A DNA stretch of 64,000 nt from Knoellia aerolata DSM 18566 (GCF_000768695.1 NZ_AVPL01000004.1:62001-126000); one strand, 5' to 3'. Numbered from the stretch's first letter, positions 47,724-58,308 are shown. A program made the numbers and translations. The notes: generated by a model from the sequence alone, not told the origin.

Positions 47724-48281
47724 ACCGAGAAGAGCATGCGTGAACGGATGCTGGGTGGCGAGCCGTACATCGCAGACGACCCCGTCCTCACGCAGGAGTC
47801 GCAGCGCGCTCAGCGGTTGACGCATCGGCTCAACACGATGGACCCGCATGACGCGCACGCGCGCCGACGACTGCTGGTGGAGCTGTTCGGAGGGTTCGGT
47901 GAGGGCAGTGAGGTCCGTCCGCCGTTGCAGTGTGACTACGGCTACCAGACGACGGTCGGAGCACGATGCTTCGTCAACTGGGGCGCGATCTTCCTCGATG
48001 TCGCCACGGTGACCATCGGCGACGACGTGCAGATCGGCCCGAACGTGCAGCTGCTCACCGCCACCCACCCTCTCGCCCCACAGCCCCGCCGAGACAAGTG
48101 GGAGGCCGCAGAGCCCATCGCCATCGGCGACAACGTCTGGCTCGGCGGAGGCGTCATCGTCTGTCCCGGCGTGACCATCGGGGCCGACACGGTCGTCGGA
48201 GCGGGGTCCGTCGTGACCCGGGACCTCCCGGCCGGAGTGGTCGCCGTCGGCTCGCCTGCGAGGGTCGTCCGCGAACTGTGA
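47721..48281 (+). CDS. Maltose/galactoside O-acetyltransferase-like protein
   Basis: Left-handed beta-helix acetyltransferase of 186 residues. The N-terminal maltose-acetyltransferase segment is MRERMLGGEPYIADDPVL. Hexapeptide repeats include ATVTIGDDVQIGPNVQLL and IAIGDNVWLGGGVIVCPGVT. The catalytic His lies in TATHPLAP, and the C-terminus GVVAVGSPARVVREL is typical of Maa/LacA/NodL. It transfers acetyl from acetyl-CoA to a sugar hydroxyl; the natural acceptor is unknown. It is transcribed alone from a leaderless-type promoter. Confidence 0.9.
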   Translation: MTEKSMRERMLGGEPYIADDPVLTQESQRAQRLTHRLNTMDPHDAHARRRLLVELFGGFGEGSEVRPPLQCDYGYQTTVGARCFVNWGAIFLDVATVTIGDDVQIGPNVQLLTATHPLAPQPRRDKWEAAEPIAIGDNVWLGGGVIVCPGVTIGADTVVGAGSVVTRDLPAGVVAVGSPARVVREL

Positions 48282-48334
48282 GCCGGGCTCTGCCAGCCCC
48301 GCCACAGCCGGAGTCGCTCCCCGGACGTCGGGGA

Positions 48335-49090
48335 TCAGTGGCGCCGGGGTCGGCTCGCGTCCCCGGGGAAGCCGAACTGGGTGCGCACCCCGGGACTGAA
48401 CGCCACATGGTCGGGTGGACGTGCCGCGAGATCCGGCAGCCCCACTGATGCCATCAGCTCGTCGTGCAGGGAGAGCACCTCCGCGTCGTGCAGTGGCCAG
48501 GCCTGGTGGCGGTTGGGGACGTACAGGGTCCGGCCCCACGCGTGCACGTGAAGTCCCCAGCGAGCGCTGAGGAAGTCGTCCAGCTCGGTGCTCTCGCGCC
48601 GTCCACCGGCGCGGACGACCACCTGGCTCTCCGGCGACCTGCCGCGACGGTGGAGTCGGACGTCGTACGTGTGCACGTCACCGCTCACTCCGTGGCTCAT
48701 CCGCGCCCAGCGGTACGGCAACCCGAACGCCGCCCGTGCGCCGACCACCACCGCCGCGCGGTCGGCGTCGAGGCTGAGGAACACGATGCCACGGCGGCCG
48801 GTGTCGTCGACGGAGTAGAGCCGCACGTTCGTCTCGAGGAACGACCCCAGCCACGGGACCCCGGGACCGCGGGCGATTCCGGCGCCGACCATCCGGAACG
48901 GGATCAGTCCGACGTACGTGACACCACCAAGGGTGTCCGGGCGAACGCCGGGTGGCATCCGGTGCGCGACGGCTCCCGGTTCGACCGCCCAGTGCAGGAA
49001 CGTCAGGTCCTGCCAGCTCTGGGTCATCATGACCGGACCACGCAGGTCCGGTGCGATCGTGGAGACGGGCTCGATGGCTGGATGGCTCAC
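48335..49090 (-). CDS. DUF2071 (YqjF-like) family protein
   Basis: A 251-residue protein of the DUF2071 family, related in fold to acetoacetate decarboxylase. Typical blocks are MTQSWQDLTFLHWAVEP, HRMPPGVRPDTLGGVTYVGL, FLETNVRLYSVDDTGRRGI and FGLPYRWARMS. The function is unknown. It starts at a GTG. TACGGT lies 5 bases upstream and GGTGGAGC overlaps it, so either leaderless or Shine-Dalgarno initiation fits. It is convergent with the acetyltransferase gene. Confidence 0.87.
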   Translation of the reverse strand: MSHPAIEPVSTIAPDLRGPVMMTQSWQDLTFLHWAVEPGAVAHRMPPGVRPDTLGGVTYVGLIPFRMVGAGIARGPGVPWLGSFLETNVRLYSVDDTGRRGIVFLSLDADRAAVVVGARAAFGLPYRWARMSHGVSGDVHTYDVRLHRRGRSPESQVVVRAGGRRESTELDDFLSARWGLHVHAWGRTLYVPNRHQAWPLHDAEVLSLHDELMASVGLPDLAARPPDHVAFSPGVRTQFGFPGDASRPRRH

Positions 49091-49141
49091 GCTCCACCGT
49101 AGGCAGAAGGCCGGGGGCCGTGGGCCGGGGCGTCGGTCGTC

Positions 49142-49882
49142 CTACGGCCTGACGACGAAGTGCGCCCCAACCGTCCAGCCCGCGCCCGACGCGTCGACCA
49201 TCGTGAAGCGGTAGACGTATCGACCCCGGAGGTCGCTGTCCGCGGGGCCGAAGTCCGCGTTCGTGGCGACGAAGATGGGGAAATGACTGTGGCCGTCCAC
49301 GTCGAACGCCGGGTCGATCGAGGTGGTGAGCGGCGGCACGTCGAAGTTCGTGAGGAAGGGGTCGAACGGGTCGCCGTTCCGGGTGGCCACACCCTCGACG
49401 TGGATCGGGAACGTCGAGTTGGGGATGATCGGGCCCGAGGCGAAGTCCGGCGACGACCCGACGACCCCGGGGTCGGGAACGACCATGCACACGAGGAAGA
49501 CTCCCGCGCCCTCGGAGAACTCCGAGGCGGTGAACCGATGACCCCGGTGGAAGCCCAGGGCCCGTATGCCGTCTCCCAGCTCGGTGTCGTAGGGGGGCGT
49601 GTGCGCAGCCCCGGGCCCGATGGCCAGCAACGGCGGTCGTGGCACGTGGTCGGGAGGCGGCAACAGTCGGCCGACCGTGTCGGACGCTTCGGCATAGCCC
49701 GACGCTGCGGTGCCGACGGGCGCCGAGAAGAGGTGACAGTCGACCGGCTGCCACGACGGGGTGCCGATCGGCTTGAGCTGGACCCCACCGGCATCGGCGC
49801 GGGCCGCCGGGAGGGGGCCGAGGAACACGGGGAGGACGAGGGCGACGAGCATCGCTGCGCGCCTCCACCAAGGGGTCGTCAT
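49142..49882 (-). CDS. Secreted hypothetical protein
   Basis: A 246-residue protein with a clear Sec signal peptide (WWRRAAMLVALVLPVFLGPL, cleavage likely after ARADA). The mature part has no family I recognise. It contains one Cys near the N-terminus (PVDCHLFS), one in the middle (FLVCMVVP), and many Pro/Asp turns ending AGWTVGAHFVVRP. GAGGAG stands 8 bases before the ATG at 49882. The frame is open further upstream, but that extension carries no signal. It lies between the DUF2071 gene and the glutamate-synthase-like gene, all on the minus strand. Confidence 0.72.
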   Translation of the reverse strand: MTTPWWRRAAMLVALVLPVFLGPLPAARADAGGVQLKPIGTPSWQPVDCHLFSAPVGTAASGYAEASDTVGRLLPPPDHVPRPPLLAIGPGAAHTPPYDTELGDGIRALGFHRGHRFTASEFSEGAGVFLVCMVVPDPGVVGSSPDFASGPIIPNSTFPIHVEGVATRNGDPFDPFLTNFDVPPLTTSIDPAFDVDGHSHFPIFVATNADFGPADSDLRGRYVYRFTMVDASGAGWTVGAHFVVRP

Positions 49883-50029
49883 GTCGGGACTCCTCACCAG
49901 TCGAGTGTGTCGTCTACCGTCAGGGCCCGGCTCGATCGAGTCTTCTCCGGCCCCTCCGGCCACGTCCATGGGCAACCCGGGTGGTGCCGTGGCCGCCCCC
50001 GGGAACGACACGTCCCTTCGGGGGCGGGG

Positions 50030-51610
50030 TCAGGCGGTGGCGGTGGTGGACTCCGGAGCCTCGGTGTCCAGGTCGCGCTGCGGCCACATGATCGACGTGA
50101 TCTCCTCGGTGAGCGCCGGGCCCAGCGAACCCCAGCCCGGCTCGTAGCCGTAGACCTCGCGCAGCGCAGTGCCACGGCGGTTGCCGTCGAGGATCTCGAC
50201 GGCGTCGGCGTCGATGAGGCCCGGGTGGGCGACCCCGCACGACTCCGAGACCTTGAGCAGGTCCCGGCGCAGCGTCTGGAGGTAGTTGGCGAGCCGCACC
50301 GACTTCAGGGTCGGGTCCAGTCCCCGCACGAGCCAGGGGTTCTGGGTCGCGACGCCGGTGGGGCAGTGGTCGGTGTGGCACTTCTGCGACTGGATGCAGC
50401 CGACGGCGAGCATCGCCTCGCGGGCGACGTTGAGCATGTCCGCGCCCAGGGCGAACGCGACGAGAGCGTTGGCCGGGAGCCCGAGCTTGCCGCTGCCGAT
50501 GAAGGTGAGGTCGTCGGTGAGGCCGGCCTTGGCGAACTCCGCATAGACGCGGGCGAAACCCACCCGGTAGGGGAGGGCGACCGAGTCGGTGAAGACGAGC
50601 GGCGCTGCTCCGGTGCCGCCCTCGCCGCCGTCGACCGTGACGAAGTCGACCCCGCGGGTCCGGCTCGACATCTCCTGCGCGAGGTGCTCCCAGAAGTCGA
50701 GCTCGCCGACGGCGGACTTGATGCCGACGGGCAGTCCCGTGGCGTCGGCGACCCGCTCCACCCAGTCGAGCATCGAGTCGACGCTGTCGAACTCCGAGTG
50801 GCGGGAGGGACTGGCGCAGTCGACGCCCATGGGGATGCCCCGGATCGCGCTGATCTCCTCGGTGATCTTCGCCGCCGGGAGCAGCCCGCCCAGTCCGGGT
50901 TTGGCCCCCTGGCTGAGCTTGACCTCGATGGCACGCACCGGGGCCGACTGGACGAGGTCGACGAGCCTGGCGAGGTCGAACCGGCCCTGCTCGTCGCGAC
51001 ACCCGAAGTAGGCCGTGCCGATCTGGAAGATGAGGTCGCCACCCTTGCGGTGGTGCTCGGACAGGCCGCCCTCGCCCGTGTTGTGCATCGCGCCGGCGAG
51101 GGCCGCGCCCCGGTTCAACGCCTCGATGGCGGGACCGGAGAGTGCGCCGAAGCTCATCGCGGAGACGTTGACCACCGAGCTCGGGCGGAACGCGTGGGTG
51201 CGTCCGCGCGGTCCTCCGAGGACCTTCGCCGAGGGGAGCGACAGCTCGTCGTCTGCGTGCCCGTGGGCCACGGCGGTCGAGGGTGCGGACGGGGAGAAGG
51301 TGCGGTGCTTGACGATCGGGTAGTTCTCGAGGTGCTCGACGTCGTTGTCGGTGCCGAACCCGACGTAGTTGTTCTCCTTCTTGCTGCTCGCGTAGACCCA
51401 GCTTCGCTGGTCGCGTGAGAAGGGCCGGTCCTCGTCGTTGCTCGTGACGATGTACTGCCTCAGCTCGGGCCCGACCCGCTCCAACGCGTACCTCGCGTGC
51501 GCGATCACCGGGAAGTTCCGCTTGAGGGCGTGCTTCTTCTGCGTCAGGTCACGGACCGCAACCCCGGCCAGACCTGCGACGGCGACACCGATGAGCGACT
51601 TCGCTTTCAT
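50030..51610 (-). CDS. FMN-binding glutamate synthase-family protein, membrane-anchored
   Basis: A 526-residue protein with a short N-terminal hydrophobic segment (SLIGVAVAGLAGVAV), then the FMN/2-oxoglutarate domain of glutamate synthase (NVSAMSFGALSGPAIEALNR; NTGEGGLSEHHRKGGDLIFQ; VDGGEGGTGAAPLVF) and the 3Fe-4S cysteines in CIQSQKCHTDHCPTG. There is no amidotransferase domain and no GltD partner nearby. Stand-alone members of this family are widespread and their substrate is generally unproven. A CAGACT hexamer lies 7 bases before the ATG, and no ribosome binding site is obvious. Confidence 0.87.
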   Translation of the reverse strand: MKAKSLIGVAVAGLAGVAVRDLTQKKHALKRNFPVIAHARYALERVGPELRQYIVTSNDEDRPFSRDQRSWVYASSKKENNYVGFGTDNDVEHLENYPIVKHRTFSPSAPSTAVAHGHADDELSLPSAKVLGGPRGRTHAFRPSSVVNVSAMSFGALSGPAIEALNRGAALAGAMHNTGEGGLSEHHRKGGDLIFQIGTAYFGCRDEQGRFDLARLVDLVQSAPVRAIEVKLSQGAKPGLGGLLPAAKITEEISAIRGIPMGVDCASPSRHSEFDSVDSMLDWVERVADATGLPVGIKSAVGELDFWEHLAQEMSSRTRGVDFVTVDGGEGGTGAAPLVFTDSVALPYRVGFARVYAEFAKAGLTDDLTFIGSGKLGLPANALVAFALGADMLNVAREAMLAVGCIQSQKCHTDHCPTGVATQNPWLVRGLDPTLKSVRLANYLQTLRRDLLKVSESCGVAHPGLIDADAVEILDGNRRGTALREVYGYEPGWGSLGPALTEEITSIMWPQRDLDTEAPESTTATA

Positions 51611-51687
51611 GTCCCGCAGTCTGCCCCCGGCGGGGGCCCGGTGCCCGGGTTACGCGCTCACGGAGGCGCACAGGAACGGACACCTCG

Positions 51688-51977
51688 GTGACGGCCTTCC
51701 CCGGGAGGGTGGCGCACCTGAGCGAACGACACCTCCCGCAGCAGCCGCACCCGGACCACGACCGCGGGCTCGAGTTCGACGTCGCCACGCTCCTCGACCG
51801 CCGCCCTGCGCCGCCGTCTACGCCACCGCGGGCCACGACGACAGCGTCCGCACCATGCAGCGGACCTCGCTCCCCTCCGACACCGTCTTCGGCGACGCCG
51901 GCGGCGTCCACCAGCTCGCGACCGTCACCGATGACGCGTCGTCGGGCTACGTCGCCAACCTGACCATCGGCGTCTGA
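51688..51977 (+). pseudogene. Remnant of an intradiol ring-cleavage dioxygenase gene
   Basis: The first ~39 codons from the GTG 51688 read like the N-terminus of secreted intradiol dioxygenases (PHPDHDRGLEFDVATLLDRR). The last ~43 codons, in another frame, read like their C-terminus (VRTMQRTSLPSDTVFGDAGG, ending SSGYVANLTIGV). The catalytic middle, about 150-200 residues, is missing. This fits a large deletion with a frame change. The rest of the gap 51611-52003 holds nothing else but the promoter of the next gene. Confidence 0.6.
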
Positions 51978-51991
51978 GACCGCGGGCCGCC

Positions 51992-52006
51992 TAGACTCCG
52001 GGCATG
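51992..52006 (+). promoter_or_regulatory. NYN gene -10 element with leaderless start
   Basis: TAGACT is followed by 6 bases and ATG 52004, with no ribosome binding site. Confidence 0.6.
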
Positions 52007-52612
52007 GCAGCCGCGCAGTCCCCGCCCCCGTCCGCGTCCTCGACCGACGACGGCGGCAGCGACGTGCTGACCTACCTCCTCGTCGACGGCGAGAACATCG
52101 ACGCCACCCTCGGCACGTCGATCCTCGGCCGGCGCCCGCAGCCCGACGAGCGGCCCCGCTGGGACCGCCTCCTCACCTTCGCCAGGGACACCTGGGGCCA
52201 GGAGGTGCGGGGGCTGTTCTTCCTCAACGCCAGCTCCGGCATGCCGATGTCCTTCATCCAGGCCCTCAAGGCGCTGGGGTTCCAGCCGGTCCCGCTGTCC
52301 GGTGACTCCGACGTCAAGGTGGTCGACGTCGCGATCCAGCGCACCCTGCGCGCCATCCGCGACCGCGACGCCGACGTCATGCTCGTCAGCCACGACGGTG
52401 ACTTCCTCGAGGAGCTCGAGGGGCTGCTCGAGGACGAGCGACGGGTCGGGGTGATGGCGTTCCGCGAGTTCCGCAACAGCGGGTTCACGGCGCTGCAGGC
52501 CGACGGCCTGGAGAGCTTCGACCTCGAGTTCGACGTCAAGGCGTTCACGTCACCGCTGCCGCGCATCCGGGTCATCCCCATCGAGGAGTTCGACCCGGCG
52601 CAGTTCCTCTGA
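52004..52612 (+). CDS. NYN/PIN-like domain protein (LabA/DUF88 type)
   Basis: Predicted metal-dependent nuclease fold of 202 residues. Acidic residues typical of NYN domains are in [35 protein letters not shown] and [20 protein letters not shown]. The N-terminal 20 residues are disordered and the C-terminus is [23 protein letters not shown] cleavage is likely by family but not shown. It has its own leaderless promoter and precedes efp. Confidence 0.85.
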   Translation: MAAAQSPPPSASSTDDGGSDVLTYLLVDGENIDATLGTSILGRRPQPDERPRWDRLLTFARDTWGQEVRGLFFLNASSGMPMSFIQALKALGFQPVPLSGDSDVKVVDVAIQRTLRAIRDRDADVMLVSHDGDFLEELEGLLEDERRVGVMAFREFRNSGFTALQADGLESFDLEFDVKAFTSPLPRIRVIPIEEFDPAQFL

Positions 52613-52763
52613 GCCGCCGCTTCCCGCGTCGGCGATTCGGGGAGGGGTGTCCGCGACCGTTAGACTCGCCCGCGACTCCGGCACCCCAGTCCTCCGGGAC
52701 GTTCGTGCGCGCCCGGCGCGACGGCATACGGGATCCTCGACCTCCAGCGAAAGCGACACACAC

Positions 52764-53324
52764 GTGGCATCGACGAACGACCTCAAGAACGGCCTCGTCC
52801 TCAACCTCGAGGGCCAGCTGTGGACCGTGGTGGAGTTCCAGCACGTCAAGCCCGGCAAGGGCCCGGCCTTCGTGCGGACCAAGCTCAAGCACGTGCTCTC
52901 GGGCAAGGTCGTCGACAAGACGTTCAACGCCGGCACCAAGGTCGAGACGGCCAGCGTCGACAAGCGCAACATGCAGTACCTCTACAACGACGGAACCGAC
53001 TACGTCTTCATGGACGGCGACACCTTCGACCAGATCACGGTGACGCCGGCGGTCGTCGGGGACGCCGCGAAGTTCATGCTCGAGAACCAGGACGCGATCG
53101 TCGCCCGGCACGAGGGCAACGTGCTCTTCATCGAGCTGCCCGCGTCGGTCGTCCTCGAGATCCAGTACACCGAGCCGGGCCTGCAGGGCGACCGCTCGAC
53201 CGGGGGCACCAAGCCCGCCACCCTCGAGACGGGCGCCGAGATCGGCGTCCCGCTCTTCCTCAACACCGGTGACAAGGTCAAGGTGGACACGCGCGACGGG
53301 TCCTACCTCGGTCGGGTCAACTGA
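52764..53324 (+). CDS. efp: Elongation factor P
   Basis: Relieves ribosome stalling at polyproline stretches. 186 residues, three beta-barrel domains. The tip loop is [14 protein letters not shown], with Lys at the usual modification position; no EpmA or DHPS gene is visible. The signature [13 protein letters not shown] and the C-terminal [20 protein letters not shown] are typical. I use the GTG at 52764 ([14 protein letters not shown] start). A TAGACT hexamer near 52663 would give a leader of about 95 bases. It is followed 3 bases later by nusB. Confidence 0.96.
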   Translation: MASTNDLKNGLVLNLEGQLWTVVEFQHVKPGKGPAFVRTKLKHVLSGKVVDKTFNAGTKVETASVDKRNMQYLYNDGTDYVFMDGDTFDQITVTPAVVGDAAKFMLENQDAIVARHEGNVLFIELPASVVLEIQYTEPGLQGDRSTGGTKPATLETGAEIGVPLFLNTGDKVKVDTRDGSYLGRVN

Positions 53325-53327
53325 CCT

Positions 53328-53738
53328 GTGGCCGCACGCAGCAAGGCGCGCAAGCGCGCGATCGACCTCCTCTTCGAGGCCGAGCAGCGTCAGGTCAACG
53401 CCCGTGACCTCCTCAAGGAGCGCCTCGCCGCCCCGGTGACCGAGGCGCCGCTCACGGAGTTCACCGCCGACCTCGTCGTCGGCGTCGTCGACAACTGGAC
53501 GCAGATCAACGACCTCCTCACGACGTACTCGCAGGGCTGGACCCTCGAGCGGATGCCCGCCGTGGACCGCGCCATCCTTCGTCTCGGCGCGTACGAGGTC
53601 CTCTTCGCCGAGGTGCCGGAGGGTGTCGCGATCAGCGAGGCGGTCGCGCTCGCGACCGAGCTCTCGACCGACGACTCGCCGAAGTTCGTCAACGGACTGC
53701 TCGCGCGCCTGGCCGAGGTCAAGCCCACCCTGGCCTGA
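53328..53738 (+). CDS. nusB: Transcription antitermination factor NusB
   Basis: Binds boxA RNA with S10 to allow complete rRNA transcription. 136 residues, all helical: SKARKRAIDLLFEAEQR at the start, and AVDRAILRLGAYEVLF with ISEAVALATELSTDDSPKFV at the end. The GTG start comes 3 bases after the efp stop. The efp-nusB pair is conserved. Its likely targets include the boxA-like elements at 7674 and 9708. Confidence 0.95.
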   Translation: MAARSKARKRAIDLLFEAEQRQVNARDLLKERLAAPVTEAPLTEFTADLVVGVVDNWTQINDLLTTYSQGWTLERMPAVDRAILRLGAYEVLFAEVPEGVAISEAVALATELSTDDSPKFVNGLLARLAEVKPTLA

Positions 53739-54226
53739 TGCCCCACGTCCGCACCGCGACGGCCGCCGACCTTGCGAGGTTGGCGGCCGTCGAGGCGTCC
53801 GGGGACCGGTTGTTCGACACCGTCTTCGGTGACGTGGACTGGCCACCGCCTCCGTCGGGCGAGGAACGCGCCGCTGAGCCGGGCTTCGTCCTCGTGGTGG
53901 GGGAGCCCGTGGTCGGCTTCGCCCACGTCGTCGACCTCGCGGGGCGCTGGCACCTCGAGCAGCTCGTCGTCGACCCGGCCCACGGCCGCCGCGGGTGGGG
54001 CACGGCCCTGCTCGATGCCGTATGCCGTGAGGTCGCCTCGCGCGGCGGCCGACGGGTCACCCTGCGCACCTACGCCGACGTGCCGTGGAACGCACCCTTC
54101 TATGCCCGCCACGGCTTCGTCGAGCTGGCGCCCGAGCCGCCGTGGATGGCGCCCCTGCGGCTCGCGGAGGAGGAGGCCGGGCTGCTGTGGCACGGTCGTC
54201 GCGTCGCCATGTCCCGGCCGGTCTGA
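53738..54226 (+). CDS. GNAT family N-acetyltransferase
   Basis: A 162-residue acetyltransferase. The acetyl-CoA loop is LEQLVVDPAHGRRGWGTALL (R-R-G-W-G in place of the Q/R-x-x-G-x-G/A consensus), with strand 4 before it (VVGFAHVVDLAGRW) and the C-terminal PFYARHGFVELAPEP. The substrate is unknown. The ATG overlaps the nusB stop by one base (TGATG), so it is probably co-translated with nusB. Confidence 0.88.
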   Translation: MPHVRTATAADLARLAAVEASGDRLFDTVFGDVDWPPPPSGEERAAEPGFVLVVGEPVVGFAHVVDLAGRWHLEQLVVDPAHGRRGWGTALLDAVCREVASRGGRRVTLRTYADVPWNAPFYARHGFVELAPEPPWMAPLRLAEEEAGLLWHGRRVAMSRPV

Positions 54227-54336
54227 GAGCCGACCGGCCAAGAAAGGCCGTCTCTTGCCCGCGCGCACCCCTCGTTCCTCGCCTAGGTTCGACGGAACGA
54301 AGTCCGCCGGAAGGGCGGGCACGAACGGGGGACCTC

Positions 54337-55794
54337 GTGATCGACGAGACGGACGCACGACCTGTCACCCAGGCAGACGACGACGGGCTCAAGCGGTCCA
54401 TCACCGGACGCCTGCTCTTCTTCTACGTCCTCGGTGACGTGCTGGGATCGGGGATCTACGTCCTCATCGGCCTCGTCGCCGCAGCCGTCGGGGGAGCGTT
54501 CTGGATCGCCTTCGCCGTGGGCATCACCATCGCGACGATCACCGGCCTCGCGTACGCCGAGCTGGTCACCAAGTACCCCAAGGCCGCCGGCGCCGCGCTG
54601 TACGTCAACAAGGCGTTCGGCAACCGCCCGCTGACCTTCCTCATCACCGTCTGCATGCTCTCGGCGAGCTTCGCCGCGGCCGGATCGCTCGCGACCGGGT
54701 TCTCGAGCTACTTCGCGCAGGTGTGGGACATGCCCCCGGCGCTGCTCGTGACGATCGTCTTCATCCTCATCCTCGCCGTCGTCAACTTCATCGGGATCAC
54801 CGAGTCGGTCGTCGCCAACATGGTGATGACCTTCGTCGAGATCGCCGGCCTCGTCATCGTCGTCATCATCGGCATCGTCTACGTCGCGCAGGGCAAGGCG
54901 GACTTCGGGACGCTGACCCAGTTCGACACCGGCGACCAGAGCCCGGTGTTCGCCGTCATCGCCGGTGTGGCGCTGGCGTTCTTCGCCATGACCGGGTTCG
55001 AGAACGCCGCCAACGTCGCCGAGGAGACGGTCGAGCCGTCACGGACCTTCCCCAGGGCACTGGTCGGGGGCATGCTCGCCGCCGGCATCATCTACGTCGT
55101 CGTCGCCGTCACCGCGGCGCTCGTCGTCCCGGTCGGCACGCTCGCGGAGTCGGACGCCGCGCTGCTCGAGGTCGTCAAGGCCGGCGTGCTCCCGGTGCCC
55201 GTCGGCATCATGACGATGCTCTTCGCCGTCATCGCGATGACCGCGATCACCAACACGACCCTCGTCGCGGTCGTCACCCAGTCGCGCATCCTCTACGGGA
55301 TGTCGCGCGAGGACGTCGTCCCCGGAGCGTTCGGCAGGATCCACGCGACCCGTCGCAGCCCGTGGGTGGCGCTCATCTTCGCCGCCGCCGTCGTCTGCGG
55401 GCTGCTGCTCGTCGGGGCCCTGCTCAACCGGGTGGGCGTCGGCGTCGACGTCGTCGAGCGGCTCGCGCTGGTCACGGTGGTCTTCACGCTCTTCATCTAC
55501 GCCCTCGTCATCATCTCGGCGCTCAAGCTGCGCGGACAGGAGGAGCGCGAGGACGTCTACCACGCCCCGACGCCGTTGCTGTGGATCGGCATCCTCGGCA
55601 ACGTGCTGCTCCTCGCCTACGTCGTCGTCGACGACCCGGGGTCCCTCTGGTGGTGCGCCGGACTGCTCGTCCTCGGCGGTGCCCTGTTCGTCGCCGAGAA
55701 GATCTTCGGTCACCGCGGCGCCGACCCGGACGAGACCGACCCCGACCGGACCGACACCGACCTGTCCACGTCAGACACCACGACCGGAGTGTGA
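54337..55794 (+). CDS. APC-family amino acid permease
   Basis: Membrane transporter of 485 residues with about 12 predicted helices. The first helix carries the substrate-binding GSGIYVLIG motif of the APC superfamily. FFAMTGFENAANVAEETVEP is the conserved helix 6 / loop 6-7 region. The C-terminal tail is acidic (DPDETDPDRTDTDLSTSDTT). The substrate amino acid or amine is unknown. The GTG at 54337 follows GGGGGA. A TAGGTT -10-like hexamer lies at 54284-54289. It is followed 4 bases later by a universal stress protein gene, a pairing also seen as fusions in other transporters. Confidence 0.92.
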   Translation: MIDETDARPVTQADDDGLKRSITGRLLFFYVLGDVLGSGIYVLIGLVAAAVGGAFWIAFAVGITIATITGLAYAELVTKYPKAAGAALYVNKAFGNRPLTFLITVCMLSASFAAAGSLATGFSSYFAQVWDMPPALLVTIVFILILAVVNFIGITESVVANMVMTFVEIAGLVIVVIIGIVYVAQGKADFGTLTQFDTGDQSPVFAVIAGVALAFFAMTGFENAANVAEETVEPSRTFPRALVGGMLAAGIIYVVVAVTAALVVPVGTLAESDAALLEVVKAGVLPVPVGIMTMLFAVIAMTAITNTTLVAVVTQSRILYGMSREDVVPGAFGRIHATRRSPWVALIFAAAVVCGLLLVGALLNRVGVGVDVVERLALVTVVFTLFIYALVIISALKLRGQEEREDVYHAPTPLLWIGILGNVLLLAYVVVDDPGSLWWCAGLLVLGGALFVAEKIFGHRGADPDETDPDRTDTDLSTSDTTTGV

Positions 55795-55798
55795 GGAC

Positions 55799-56269
55799 AT
55801 GCACGTCATCATCGCCACCGACGGCTCCAAGCAGTCGCTGACCGCCGCCCGCTATGCCACGACGATCCTCGACCCCGGCAAGATCAGCGCGGTGTCGGTC
55901 ATCGCGGTGGTCCGGCCCCTGGCCGCGGTGTCGTTCTCCAACGAGCTGGGAGGGGGCGCCTCGACGATGAGCTCGCTCGAGCACGCGTCGTTCCGGGCGG
56001 AGGCGCTCGCCGCGACCGAGGCGATCGCCGCCGTGTTCGACGGGTGGGGTCCCAAGGTGACCCCGCGCGTGCGCAGCGGCTCGCCGGCCAACGAGATCAT
56101 CAAGGCGGCCGGGCAGCTCGGTGCGGGGCTCGTCATCGTGGCGAGCGGCTCGCGCGGGATCACCGACACGATCCTGCTCGGGAGCACGGCCCAGCGCGTC
56201 CAGCAGTACGCCCCGTGCCCCGTCCTCGTCGTCCGCCCGGCCCGCAAGCCGTCTCGCAAGAAGGCCTGA
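55799..56269 (+). CDS. Universal stress protein (UspA family)
   Basis: A 156-residue single-domain Usp. It starts HVIIATDGSKQSLTAARYAT. The ATP-binding motif G-2x-G-9x-G-S/T reads GSRGITDTILLGSTAQRVQQ and is followed by PCPVLVVRPA. The basic tail ends PARKPSRKKA. It is in one transcript with the permease and probably regulates it or senses ATP in response to its activity; this is inferred from gene pairing only. Confidence 0.92.
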   Translation: MHVIIATDGSKQSLTAARYATTILDPGKISAVSVIAVVRPLAAVSFSNELGGGASTMSSLEHASFRAEALAATEAIAAVFDGWGPKVTPRVRSGSPANEIIKAAGQLGAGLVIVASGSRGITDTILLGSTAQRVQQYAPCPVLVVRPARKPSRKKA

Positions 56270-56291
56270 CACCTCCCTCGCGGCCCGGCCG

Positions 56292-56474
56292 TCAGGCTCG
56301 GCGAGCCGTCTCGGTGGTGGGGAGACGTGCGCCGAAGACGACCTCGGGCCACGCCGCCCGGGCCAGCCACGCCCGGAAGGTCTCGGCGTCCGCGTCCCGC
56401 GGCGGAAACAGCGACCCCTCCGACACGGGGGAGGGGCACGCCGCCGCGGCCTGGGGTGTCGTCTGCGGGTGCAC
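56292..56474 (-). CDS. Small hypothetical protein with strong ribosome binding site
   Basis: A 60-residue ORF starting at a GTG preceded by AAGGAGG with a 4-base gap, one of the best Shine-Dalgarno sequences in the window. The protein is Pro/Ala-rich in the first half and ends ETFRAWLARAAWPEVVFGAR then LPTTETARRA. I recognise no family. The region upstream on this strand (56500-56560) is unusually A/T-rich and could hold the promoter. It is convergent with the universal stress protein gene and divergent from pyrR. Confidence 0.5.
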   Translation of the reverse strand: MHPQTTPQAAAACPSPVSEGSLFPPRDADAETFRAWLARAAWPEVVFGARLPTTETARRA

Positions 56475-56606
56475 GGTGCCTCCTTCGTCGGTGTGGGAGT
56501 GCCGTCATTACATCATGTTCACTTTGGTCTGGCATAGCACCGCGTTATGCGTCCCACGTCGTGGACGCGCGCCGGGGCCGGTTGCGACGGGTGGCCGTTC
56601 ACTGGC

Positions 56607-56612
56607 TACAGT
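56607..56612 (+). promoter_or_regulatory. -10 element of the pyr operon
   Basis: TACAGT lies about 25 bases before the PyrR hairpin. TTGCGA stands 19 bases upstream as a possible -35. Confidence 0.5.
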
Positions 56613-56614
56613 GA

Positions 56615-58304
<1,690 letters not shown>

Positions 58305-58308
<4 letters not shown>

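Noticed and set aside
45720-52003. Integrated prophage or transposon island
   Set aside because: No integrase, transposase, attachment-site repeats or phage structural genes were seen; the accessory content is better explained by piecemeal gene gain and loss.
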